DNA of 64,000 nt. Origin: Anisodus tanguticus. Taxonomy: Eukaryota > Streptophyta > Magnoliopsida > Solanales > Solanaceae. Of this stretch, positions 34,327 to 45,593 are shown in pieces. A program made the translations under genes and the position numbers. Below the pieces are notes generated by a model. It searched no databases. It was not told the origin of the DNA and saw nothing but the letters and a program-made list of their open reading frames with translations. The first letter of the stretch is position 1. Every line of letters starts with the position of its first letter. Location: contig CM067539.1 of NCBI GenBank assembly GCA_034509755.1, positions 29,018,001-29,082,000 on the forward strand. Reading direction: 5' to 3'.

Positions 34327-35707
34327 AGTAGGATTTTTGTTGGGTTGTTGTACGTAGCAGATATTGAAAACTTATTTCAAACCCAACAAATGTAGAACTG
34401 TTTGACTATAGGGTAATTTAAAATCGTAAACATAAGACTTGAATGGTACTTACATGTTTACAATATCTGAAATCTTTATCAACTGTGGGTGCACACCTGA
34501 ATTCCTTTTCGATTGCAAGCTCCAAGCTTCAATGTATTCCTCATTTGGAAAGCTAGGAAATCCGACAGAGGTTCGAGAGAGTGTTTTGATTCTGAGCCTC
34601 TAAGACTTAGAATAATGATACGAAAATTAAGTGTAATGAATAATGAACTGTAGGTCTGTATTTATAGGTGAAAATTAGGTCAAATCGGATTAGGGTTTGA
34701 CCTTGGGCCTGACCCAAAAAATTTCAGCACATTCTTAATTAAATCTAAAATCCAATTTTGACTTAATTAAAACAATCATCATTCATTGAAATATCTCGAT
34801 TCTACATCGAATATTTAATACTCTCTCAATACATCCTTAGATCGAAAAGACAATCGACATAGTGTGACCCTACAGGCCTTCACTCAATATGTAAAGTACG
34901 TTTACACGAATCCAGTAAACTTAACCTCTATGTGGTAAGATAAAATCCTTTCATTCACGACACAACCGATCAAGCTTAGGATTTGTCAAGTGTCTATCCA
35001 AATGGATTAATCATTGTATCTCATCTATATTAGTTGACAACTAGACCATATTCTAAATATGTCAGTTGCGTTGGCAAACGACTTAGTCAACCTAATATCA
35101 CTGAGAAGCTGAGTGTTCTCTCGAATATACATTCGAGGAATGAATCCTAATCTTGGCTCAACTACCACCTTTAATCCACATCGTAATGTACCAAATAAAA
35201 GTTGTATCTCAACCTATAAGGCATTTGAGCTTAGGACATGATCAAAGTATATTACTTTGTAGACAAGGTGCGCATTGACCTCAAGTCTAAGGACTTCTAT
35301 CTCCCACACGCTGGTCATATTTTAGATAAGTATAACAAACAATATATCAGTAGGGTATACCAATACTTCCAAAGTATCCATGTGTCCATCACGAGTAGAG
35401 ATTACTCGCAGCAGGTGAGACATACTACATCCGACCACATGTCGACTTATCACATATCATCGATATCCCATTCTTGATGATCATTAGTCGAGGCTATTTT
35501 AAGAGTTACGTTATAATATTAATATCTCACATTATTAATAACAACATAACCTCTAGGGATGCATATTATATAATATCATAAACAATCAACTAATAATTCA
35601 ATAATTGCATATGCCAAAATATTAATTTCCATTAATAATAATACGAATGTGTATAAAGTACATTTGTCCTAATACAGATTGTTCGGGAGGACATAAATAT
35701 ACTTTCA
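34327..35707 (-). repeat. Copia-3 LTR, right copy (5' LTR of the element)
   Basis: 1381 bp, ending ttca next to the target duplication gtgga. Its short frame near 35238 matches one in the left LTR and is repeat sequence. Confidence 0.9.
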
Positions 35708-37141
35708 GTGGAAAGGGTTGTATCTTTGAAAATCTCTGTTAAGTGCATTTTTCATCTTCTTCAGCATTATATTGGTAATCTGTTGGAGAAAGGGGCTTAC
35801 CGCTAGGGACTATCTGATGTTTTTTGCGTGTGCTGCTTTTTTCCTTCTTAAAGGATTGTAAAAGTTTTCTTAATGTTATTTTTTTTCCTTCACAGCTTCT
35901 TGCAGCACTACAAATCTATACAGATGGATATGAAGACCAATTATGGTGGGAAAATCTCAGTGGACATCCCGGACGATATTGATAGAGTTGTAGGTGACGG
36001 GGCTAGGGATATTGCTAATTATTGTGGATTGATAGTGTGAACCATTGTCTCATTTATGGATGGTGATTGGCCAGTCATTTTTGCCTAACATGGACAAACG
36101 ATATGGTTGAAGGTGAAGGTATTAAGTTAACTTTAATGTTATATTAACTTTTAGATGACATGTTTATTTACTTTATGATAACATATATAATTTACATATA
36201 TTTTTAGAACAAATTTGAAGTTGGTGGTGGTAGGCAAGAAAGTGTGTTGCAAGCCTTTGTAATTAGCACAACCCAAAGGCTTTTTAGAGCATAGAAGACT
36301 CGGTTACACAAGAAGTACTTGAAATATAATACTGATGAGGAAAGACTGTCCCATCGGCCAGAAGATGTTTCGATTCAGGATTGGGAATATCTGGTACAAC
36401 ATTTTGGAAGTCCGACATTTCAGATAAAACAATGTTTGATGAATTACTAATTCAACATTGATCTCTTAATCTATTGTCTTAATTGCAGTTTGTAAGTCTA
36501 AGAAATAAATTAAACAGCGGAAAGGAAAGCAAACAACTAAGCATTCATGTGGCTGGAAATCCTTTGCGGAAGTAGAAGAATCAACGGTGAAATTTCTTTT
36601 AACCCTATCTTCATTGCCACAACATTTAAATAGAGCTGGTTTCTAAATCTATTAATTTTCACAACAGAAATATCCTCAAACCGGAGAAAGGGCAATGACA
36701 GATAGAGTGTGGGAGCTCCAACACACGCATAAGAATGATAGAGGAGAATTGTTGTGGTCGGATCCACAATCACAAGAAGTTCATGTAATTTTTATAAATC
36801 ATTACCTTTATTATTTTGATATATGTTACCTATTGCTGCGAATGATTACCCAAAATTTCAGGGCCGTATTCAAGCTCTTGTAACTCAGCAACAATCCGAA
36901 GATAAAGAGAATTCAATGACTGGGGATGAGATTTTAGCCACCGTACTTGGAGAGCGAACGGGCTACGTTCGCGGAAAGGGTTAAGGAAATAGGCCTCCCA
37001 GAAAGAACCGCTTGCAACAAGCAGGTGTAGAGGCTAGCGTGTTTTCAGCTATGACAAATGTGCGTCAACAGATGCAAGCAGAAATGCAAGCTGAGATGGA
37101 TAGATTGTTGAGTTCCTTCATGTGGGCCTCGGACTTGTCTT

Positions 37142-37910
37142 GATTTTTCAACACTTTAGACAACATTTCTTCAAGTTTTGAACTAGCGAGATCGCTAGTA
37201 GACTCACAATTGTGGTAAGGAGGAGGTTGGTAGGTTGTTGGTATGCTTGCCCTCTAGGTGGAACATAAGGGTTGGAGCTACGGTTTTGGTACCCATTATT
37301 TTTATTATATCTCCACCCCCTTCATTCCTCTCTCTCCAATTACGGTCGCCTTGGCCATTTTTCCAAGCTTGATTCTCGCCTTGATTACTAGGTTGCCACA
37401 GTTGGCTCGATCTTTGGTAGTTAGGGCGGAAACCCTCCTCCCCCTTGCATATTATTCACAAAGTTTACATCTTCCTCATTTTTATTGTACCCTTCATGAT
37501 CATAGGGTACCATCTCAGTTGCACCTTTCTTAGGACCTATGCTTGTAACCGCGTTCACTTTCTTGGTCCCTTTCTCCATCACATGCTTAGTAAGGACTAC
37601 CATTTGGGTCATCAATTGCGCCATAGTCTCGTCCTTCTCTTTCTCCTTATTCATTGTCTCTCTACACAAGACTTTTGAGGGAGACGCTCTTATGTGCCAA
37701 GCATGGTTCGTCTTTGTTAGCTGATCAAGAAGCTCACTCACCATGGTAAATGAATTATCCCTCAAAGCACCTTCCACTATACTGTTGGCCACCGACTTGT
37801 TAACTGAATCAAGCGCCCGACAGAATGTTTAGAGCAATACCTCATAGCTTAATCCATTGAACGGAAGTGCGGACTGCAGTACTTCGGGGGCTCCGGAGTC
37901 TTTTTCTCAC
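37142..37910 (-). pseudogene. Gypsy gag fragment inside CACTA-1
   Basis: The minus strand reads MANSIVEGALRDNSF, ELLDQLTKTNHAWHIR, MAQLMTQMVVLTKHVM and FVNNMQGGGGF, then short blocks on to about 37200. This resembles the middle to end of Athila/Tat-type gypsy gag. No LTR or pol accompanies it, so only a piece was captured by or inserted in the CACTA element. The neighbouring 37910-38100 resembles gypsy non-coding DNA (tacggtccgcagtctg). Confidence 0.7.
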
Positions 37911-38339
37911 TGTCTATTTATGCGAATTGGCCCACCTTTCTACGGTCCGCAGTCTGATTCTGAGGTTCGCAAAAGTGGTCTTCTCAGCACTTCTTCCTTT
38001 TTTCAGCACTTTTATCCATGTTTCAACACATTTCTTCACTTTTGGTGTCCAAATGAAAAAATCCTACAAAAACCAAAATAACATAAGAAACATATATATA
38101 AATGCATAAAGGACAAAAATAATTCGTGAAATTCGTATCAAATGTGTTGTATTTGCTCGACACATCATGTATATACAATGGTCCTCATGAAATATGCAGT
38201 GTTGTCTGCTTTAAATTATGGCATTTATTAATGAAAAGTTCTTATATGACTTTCGAGAAATGACTGAATTAGTATTGTGTATAATTATGTTGGGCAACTA
38301 TCAGTAGAATATATTTAATTTTGAAAAAACAATAATGGA

Positions 38340-38872
38340 AGTTAGTATTTGTGGCGATTATAGTTGCTACTAAAAGTATCTAGAAATAATCCTGAAAGTA
38401 TTCGTAACAATATTTGGTCGCCATAGGATTTATTTTGTGGAGATGAGAGCTGCCACTATAAAGTCAGACATTCGGTGGCAACAAGCGGCGCCACAAACAC
38501 ATATTTGTCGCCACAAGCTTTGTTTTTGTGGAGACCCATTTTTGAGAGATTTTTAGGATTTTTTATGGCGACTTTATGATTTATTTGCTGTGACTTTCGT
38601 CGCTACAAAAGGTTGTCCGTGGCGACATATTGTGGCGACTGCTCACCACTACAAGATTTGTTTTTGTGGCGACCCATTTTTAAGAGATTTCTAGGAATTT
38701 TTATGGCGACTTTAAGATTTATTTGCCGCGACTGCTTATCATCGCCACGGAAAACTATCAGCCACTGAGTTATTATTTATGACTGTTGAGTCGCCACCAA
38801 AGGTAATTTGTTGCGACTTCCTACCTTCTGTGGCGACTTTGGTTGCCACCAAATGTCATATTTCTTGTAGTG
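38340..38872. repeat. CACTA-1 right subterminal repeats
   Basis: Dense copies of gtggcgac, gtcgcca and tgccacc in both orientations up to the terminal tttcttgtagtg. Two related stretches of about 100 bases (near 38510 and 38650) share tttgtggcgacccattttt-like text. Confidence 0.85.
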
Positions 38873-39020
38873 CTAAAAGTGGTAAGTTGAGGATTCAAGC
38901 TAATATACGAACTCAAAACAGAAATCTAATTATAGATTTGGATTCGTACAGTTATGGGTAACATGAATATGAATCTTGTTTCGAGATTGAACATGTGAGC
39001 TCTGGGTTGACTTTGACCTT

Positions 39021-40649
39021 TGTAACACTTTGTACCTCTAAACTAAGCCTTGTTCATGATTAATGAGTATAGAAAACCAAGTCAGGGAATTTAAGTTGGA
39101 AATCCAATTTCTGTTCTGCAGACCCAATTATACGCCCAGATATATGGACCGTAAAGTATTCTACGGGTCGTCGATTCCAACAGTATCAATTTTCCCAACT
39201 TAAGGGGATCACTAGAAAAATTCAAGTTGGTGATAGTCACATTATACGGACCGTACATTCCCCCGACAACAAAGGTATAAATACACAACCTTAGTTCAGA
39301 AAATCAGAATTTCATTATTCCCAAGTCCTAGAACAAAGGTTCTCTTCTTCCATTATCCCCATAGCTTAAGGTAAGTCTTTTTCATGTAATTCCACGCAAT
39401 TTTAATCATGTGTAATCAATTCCCAAGCGAAAAATCATTGTTTCTAACCTAGTGTTTACAAGAAAACCCATCCCAAGGAATTAAAGGTTAAGCTTTGAGT
39501 TCTTCTTTCAAGTTCAGATTTTTAGGGCAAGTTTAGAGCGAATAAGGTATGTAAAGCTTCTATCTACGTGTGAGAACGTCTTTAATCATCCCCACACCTC
39601 ATTCATCGAGATTGCTTATTTATGCCTAGTTCATGAAAAGACTAGAATGTCTATCCTCAAGGTTATAAATTCATAGTTGTTCATAATTATCACTTTGATT
39701 GTTGTGAACTCAGTGCGTAATCAATAAAGACTTGTGTTTGATATTCATGAGTCTCAATTTAGAATATTCAACATGTTGTAAATTAGTTAAAGCTTTAGTA
39801 CTCATAATCAGTTTATGAATTCATGTTCAATATTTCATATCAGTATATTTCAGTATTTCAGTATCATGTGGAGCACCTGTATTTTGTGCCCAAGGCCACA
39901 GATGTATATTGGGCGTAAGGCCACAATTTATGTATATGTATACTTGAGCCCGAGGCCACATATTTTTGCACACATATTGGGCCTAAGGCCACAACTATTA
40001 TTATTTATTGTTTCAGTTAAACAAGTGACTCTCCATTCCAGTATAAGAAGTATTCTTATTATTTGCTTCCTTTTTCAGTTATCAGTTTTAGATTCAGTAC
40101 AACATCTATTTATTGATTTGGGTTGTCATTTTCCCGAGCACCCCTCAGATATTTATTCTTTTAGTTGCTTTACATATAGTACAAATTAAATGTACTAACG
40201 TCCCTTTGTAGGGGCCTGTACTTCATAGTGCAGGTGCCGAGTTTCAGGATGACAGATCTGCTCAGTAGGATTGCCTCAGTCTCAGCTGCTTGGTGAGTCC
40301 CATCTCCTATCTCATTCAGGGTGTCAGTTTGTTAGTTTAATATTATATTTTATTAGCATATGTATGACAATGCCTTATCCCGATACACAAATTTCAGTCA
40401 GACTCATATTTTAGAGGTTTCATAGACTAGACTAGTTCAGCATGTCAAACATGTTAGTGTTGACTATTTTTAGATTACTTCCGCTATGATATTTCAGACT
40501 ATCTTCAGTACACAGTTTTACATGCTTTATTGTCATTACTATTATATGTTTTTCAGCATGTTGATTCAGCAGTCATGTGGTTCGCTCATTCATATGCAGT
40601 CTGACATCGAGTGTCGTATTTCGTTCATGCCATGGCTCGCGGAGTGATA
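39021..40649 (+). repeat. Gypsy 5' LTR
   Basis: 1629 bp, ending gtgata where the other copy has gtgaca. Four short repeats of the type gggccyaaggccaca lie near 39890-39995 and recur in the 3' LTR. Confidence 0.9.
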
Positions 40650-40824
40650 ATGTTTGGTAATGTTCAGTGGAGTAACTTTTATATGTGTGAGGGCCTTACA
40701 CATATAAATAGTTGACCACCAAGACATCTAGGATTGTCTCACTTCTTTCATACTCTAGATCATGAAGTTAGAGCTATACCTTCAGGACATCCTTCTAACT
40801 CGTGCGTATTACCTATTTCGGAAA

Positions 40825-41985
40825 ATGCATGCTAAGTGGAAAACAACTACCAGCAAGAGGGCTACTGCTAGTGCTGCTCGCGAGGAGGATGCTCAGGCTC
40901 AGGGAGCTAATTCGTGTACAACACCCCTACTAGATGCTACAAGGTTTGCGGAGATCCCACTTCCGCCACCTAGTTCTACTGACTCTGATGTTAGGGGAGC
41001 TATCGAGCTGCTCACTCAACTTGTGGCTGTTCAAGCCCAACGTAAGGGAACGACTCCAAGTATAAGGACTAATAAGGAGTCATCTAATTCCAGGACTCAT
41101 GAGTTTCTACGAATGGACCCTCTAGTGTTCATAGGGTCAAACAAGACATAAGATCCACAGAATTACATTGATGGACTTCATAAACTATTCTATGTTATGT
41201 ATGTTACTAAGGTTGAGGCTGTACAGTTTGGAGTTTATTAGTTGCATGATGTTGCCAATATCTGGTATGAGTCATACGAGCAGTCCCGCAAAGAAGATGC
41301 ACCTTCAACAACTTAGGATGAGTTTCCTGATGCTTTTATTGAGCACTTTCTACCATTTGAGGTCAGGGTGGCAAAGGCTATTGAATTCGAAAAGCTTAAG
41401 CAGAATGGCAGGAGTACTATTTTTAGTTTGTCACTTTGGAAAAGTATGCTCCACATATGGTTCCAGACATAAGGGCCAAAGTTAGGTGTTTTATGTATGG
41501 TCTCGATCCCCATTTGTACAATGCAGCTAATATTACAGCTCAGAACAAGGAGATGACTATTATGAAGATGTTTGCTTTCATACAAGGTAATAAGAACATG
41601 TTAATAGAATAGGAAGCTTTACTGAAAGAGAAGAACATGGAGTTTAACAAAAGAGCTAAGTCATTAGGTCACTTCAGCCATATGTGAGGTGGAGGCAGAC
41701 AATTCTTCAAAAACAGGTCATCAGGACCTATTCCATCTTCAGCCAGTGCCCCATCCCTAAATTCAAGAATAATAATAAGAGGTACAACTTCAGAGTAGCA
41801 GGCTCAAAGTCACAAGTCAGCGCGGGCTACATGGATTTCCAGCATCCTACTTGCAATGCTTGTGGTAAGAGGCACTCAAGGGTGTCTCGTCCAGGCATGG
41901 ATGGTTGCTTTGAGTGTGGTTAGTAGGGTCACTTTCTGAGGGATTGCCCATCAGCAAGGCAAGGTACTAGTGGTAACGTAGCTTA
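40825..41985 (+). pseudogene. Gypsy gag
   Basis: Starts at ATG 40825 (KTTTSKRATASAA) and reads AIELLTQLVAVQAQ, the expected gag opening. Then come MDPLVFIGSNKT with a stop, DPQNYIDGLHKL, and IEHFLPFEVRVAKAIEFEKL. At 41910-41955 the zinc knuckle reads CFECG, two consecutive TAG codons, then GHFLRDC: the Cys and His residues are in place but two codons became stops. Further stops occur at 41239 (TAG before LHDVA) and about 41612. Several are consistent with CAG to TAG. Confidence 0.87.
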
Positions 41986-42099
41986 GTCCACTGATTCGAC
42001 AGTTAATCAAAATTCTCAAGTCCAACCAGGGCGTGGTGCGGCTAAGTCTGGTAACACATACGGAGGTCTGAATTGCCTTTATGCTTTAGACGGCCATCA

Positions 42100-45000
42100 G
42101 GATATAGAGGCTCGTACACATGTCATCACAAGTATATTAACATTTTTGACGTTTATGCCCGTATGGATCCTGGATTCACTCTTTCATATGTAACCCCTTT
42201 TGTTGCTAAGAAGTTTGGATAGAACTAGTAAAAGTTGCATGAACCTTTTGAGGTATCCACTTCAGTCGGTGAGTTAGTTATAGCCAGGCAGGTATATAGA
42301 GGTTGTCCAGTTAAAATCTTTCACTGTATTATCATAGCCGATTTGATAGGGTTAGAAATGGTAGACTTCGATGTAATCATGAGTATGGATTGGTTGTCTT
42401 CATGTTATGCCACAATAGGTTGTAGAACTAGAATTATTAGTTTTGAGTTTCCCGGTGAACCAATCATAGAATGAAAGAGTGATGTAGTGGCACCCATGGG
42501 TATGTTTATTTCCTATTTTAAAGCTAGAAAAATGATATCCAAGGGGTATATTTACCATCTAGTTCGGGTCAGGGATGCAGATACCCAGACCCCAACTCTT
42601 CAGTACATACCAGTTGTCAATGAGTTTCCATAAGTCTTTCCATAAGATATTCCTAGAGTTTCTCCCGATAGAGAGATTGAATTGGGAATTGATCTACTTC
42701 CCGACACTAAACCAATATCTATTTCGTCATACAAAATGGCTCCAACAGAGTTAAGACAAATAAAAGCCCAGTTGAAAGATCTCCTTAATAAGAGATTTAT
42801 TAGACCAAATGTCTCACCTTGGGGTGCGCCAGTCTTATTTATTCGAAAGAAAGATGGGTCTTTGCTTATGTGCATTGACTATAGTCAGTTGAACAAGGTC
42901 ACCATTAAGAACAAATATCATCTTTCCAGAATCGATGACTTATTTGATCAACTTCAGGGTGCTCAGTGTTATTCCAAGATTGACCTCAGATCAGGGTACC
43001 ATCAGCTTAAGGTTAAGGAAGTTGATATTTCGAAAACCGTCTTCAAAACTTGCTATGGTCATTTCAAATTTTGTGGCATGTCATTCAGATTGACAAATGC
43101 ACCATTTGCTTTTATGGATCTTATGAACATGATCTTCAAGCCTTATTTTTACCTTGTTGTCATTGTCTTCATTGATGATATTCTAGTTTATTCTCGTTAT
43201 AGGGCTGATCATGCAGAACATCTCAGAATTGTGTTGCGGATACTTCGAGACCATAAGCTTTATGCTAAGTTTTACAAATGTGAGTTTTGGCTTAATTCAG
43301 TGGCATTCCTAGGCTATGTGATTTCAGGCGAAGGTGTCCAGGTTGATTTTCATAAAATAGACGCTAATAAGAATTGGCTCTGACCCACTTATGTTTCAGA
43401 CATTCGGAGTTTCTTGGGTTTGGCAGGCTATTACTGGCGTCTCATAGATGGATTTTCGTCCACCTCAGCTCCATTAACCAAATTGACTCAGAAGAAAGTT
43501 AAATTTCAGTGGTTAGATGTATGTGAGCGTAGTTTCGAAGAATTGAAAATAAGACTGACTTCTTCTGCAATGCTAACATTGCCATAGGGAACCGACGGGT
43601 TCGTTGTTTATTGTGATGTTTCAGGAATAGGTCTTGGTATGTTTTAATGCATCATGGTAAGGTTATAGCTTATGCATCAAGACAACTTAAACCTTATGAA
43701 AAAAATTACCCGACTCATGATTTAGAATTGACAGACGTGATTTTTGCACTCAAGATATGGCGTCATTATTTGTATGATATTCATATTGACATTTTCACAG
43801 ATCACAAGAGTCTTCAGTATATTTTCAAACAACGGGAGTTGAATATTAAACAGAGTAGGTGGTTCAAATTGATCAAAGATTATGATATAAATGTTCTCTA
43901 CCATCCAGGAAAAATGAATGTGGTAGCCGATGCTCTTAGTCAGTGATCCATGGTAAAAGAACCATGACGAAGGAGATTCATCGACTAGCCAGTCTAGGAG
44001 TTTGACTCATAGATTCCAAAGATGGCGGAGTTGTTGTTCAGAACAAGTCTGAATCCTCCTAAGTAGTCGAAGTGAAGGAGAAATAGTTTAGTGATCCCTA
44101 CTTGTTGCAGCTGAAAGATGGTATTCACAAGAATAAGACTACGACTTTCGAGCAAGAGGGAGATGATGGTACTTTGAGGTACCGAGGTAGATTATATATT
44201 CCAGATGTGGACGTACTCAGAGAACGAATTGTTAGTAGGTGAAAGTCGAGCACTAGAGGCCTGGTGGGTTGGCTCAGAATATTGATATTCCTATTTGAAA
44301 ATGGGAGATGATAAATATGGACTTCATAATAGGTCTACCTCACTCAACCCAAAGGCATGATTCAATTTGGGTCATTGTGGACCGACTGACTAAATTAGCC
44401 CACTTCTTGCTAGTAAAGACCACATATTAAGTAGAGGATTATGCTAAGTTGTATATCCGAGAAATTTTCAGGTTTCATGGGACCCCATTGTCCATTATTT
44501 CAGATTGTGGTGCTCAGTTCACAACACACATTTGAAAGTCTTTCTAGAAATGATTGGGTACCAAGGTAAATCTCAGCACAAATTTTCATCCTCAGACAGA
44601 TGGCAGGCAGAGCGTACTATTCAGACGCTTGAGGATATATTGAGGGCATGTGTCCTTGATTTTAAAGGTAATTGGGATGATCATTTGCCTCTCATCGAGT
44701 TTGCTTATAATAACAGTTATCATACTAGAATCCAGATGGCATTGTTCGAAGACCTATATGGGCGAAAGTGTAGATCGCCAATTGGTTAGTTCGAAGTTGG
44801 CGAAGTAGAATTGTTAGGACCAGACTTGGTCCATTAGGCTATGGAGAAAGATAAGTTGATTCAGGAGTGGTTGAAAATAGCTCAGAGTCGCCAGAAGTCC
44901 TATTCAGATGTGAGGTGTAGAAGCTTAGAGTTTCAAGTTGATGATTGGATATTTCAGAAGGTCTCACCTATGAAATGTGTCATGGGGTTTGGAAAGAAAG

Positions 45001-45381
45001 GATAACTTAGTCCTAGATATATTGGACCATACAGGATTTTGAGAAAAGTTGGCTAAGTGGCTTATGAACTTGAATTGCCACGCGATTTAGTTGATGTGCA
45101 CCCAGTGTCTCATGTATCCATATTGAGGAAGTGTGTGGGAGACCCGTCGCTTGTTCTTCCTACCGACTCTATTACAGTTAAGGATGGTTTGATCTATGAG
45201 GAGATCCTAGTGGCTATTTTGGATCGTCAGCTTTGAAAATTGAGAACTAAGGAAGTTGCTTCAGTGAAGGTGTTGTGGAGAAGTTAGAATGTTGAAGAGA
45301 CTACATGGGAAGCCGAAGAAGACATGAAATCCAGATATTCACACTTATTTGAGAAGCAAACAAAAAATATTAAAGGTAACT
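42100..45381 (+). pseudogene. Gypsy pol: protease, RT, RNase H, integrase, chromodomain-like end
   Basis: Protease near 42150: VYARMDPGFTLSYVTPFVAK, with Asp-Pro-Gly at the active site. RT at 42600-43383: FIRKKDGSLLMCIDYSQLN, YSKIDLRSGYHQL and the catalytic FIDDILVYSR. RNase H at about 43400-43945: VIAYASRQLKPYEKNYPTHD, FTDHKSLQYIF and ending VVADALSQ. Integrase at 44090-44800: MDFIIGLPHS, IISDCGAQFTT, QAERTIQTLEDILRACV; the His/Cys N-terminal part is mostly missing. The end (45060-45381) has DVHPVSHVSILRKC, YEEILVAILDR and a chromodomain-like VKVLWRS, TTWEAEEDM. At least a dozen stops and frameshifts interrupt it. The RT core of 233 codons is still open. Confidence 0.9.
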
Positions 45382-45580
45382 AACCTTTATACTCGTATCT
45401 CCTATTTAGTTTAGCACTTCAGTTTAGTATCCAGTTTAGTAATTCAGTTCAGTATCTATCCAGTTCAGCACTCTTTTCAGTTAGATAATCATTCAGTCCA
45501 GTATTCATGCAGTTACGTTCTTAATGTATGTAAGTTAGATCACCAAAACCCGAACCCATCATTCGAAAATGAATGATCCT

Positions 45581-45593
45581 AAGAGGGAGATAT
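45581..45593 (+). promoter_or_regulatory. Gypsy polypurine tract
   Basis: aagagggagatat directly before the 3' LTR. Confidence 0.8.

Larger units (their letters stand above)
26894..35707 (-). mobile_element. Full-length Copia LTR retrotransposon inserted in CACTA-1 (Copia-3)
   Basis: LTRs at 26894-28353 and 34327-35707 flank a minus-oriented gag-pol. The target duplication gtgga is perfect (26889-26893 and 35708-35712) and lies inside the first coding exon of the CACTA gene. The primer site reads tggtatcaagagc on the minus strand at 34325-34313, and the polypurine tract aagtgggagat at 28364-28354. The LTRs differ by substitutions and two indels of about 64 and 18 bases, and the coding region has several stops, so the copy is old and inactive. 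Confidence 0.93.
26864..37130 (+). pseudogene. CACTA Transposase_24-like (TNPA-side) gene, split by Copia-3
   Basis: The first coding piece, MTGFERGRGG at 26864-26893, is cut by the Copia insertion and resumes at 35713. After a splice acceptor near 35896 come ISVDIPDDIDRVVGDGARDI, SVLQAFVISTTQRLF, PEDVSIQDWEYLVQHFGSP, WELQHTHKNDRGELL, then DEILATVLGERTGYVRGKG near 36980. These follow the order of the plant Transposase_24 family (PF03004) found in En/Spm elements, thought to supply DNA binding rather than cleavage. A glutamine/methionine-rich, possibly coiled end (QQMQAEMQAEM) follows at about 37080. In-frame stops (after CGLIV, at LFRA and after RGKG) plus the insertion rule out function. Confidence 0.8.
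24918..38872 (+). mobile_element. CACTA (En/Spm) transposon, 14 kb, with nested insertions (CACTA-1)
   Basis: It starts cactacaagaaaa and ends tttcttgtagtg. The three bases cta flank both sides (24915-24917 and 38873-38875), the 3-bp duplication expected of CACTA elements. Both ends are full of short words such as gtggcgac and gtcgcca in either orientation, the subterminal sites bound by the element's DNA-binding protein. Without the 8.8-kb Copia insertion it would be about 5.1 kb. It retains a Transposase_24-like gene but I find no TNPD-type catalytic transposase, so it is non-autonomous. Confidence 0.9.

Noticed and set aside
24915..38875. Treating 24918 and 38872 as ends of two unrelated CACTA elements
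   Set aside because: Matching cta duplications, complementary termini, shared subterminal words and a Transposase_24-like gene between them support one element.
39815..40189. 124-codon frame, similar to one at 46575-46850
   Set aside because: Lies in both gypsy LTRs; its repeated text comes from the gggccyaaggccaca LTR repeats.
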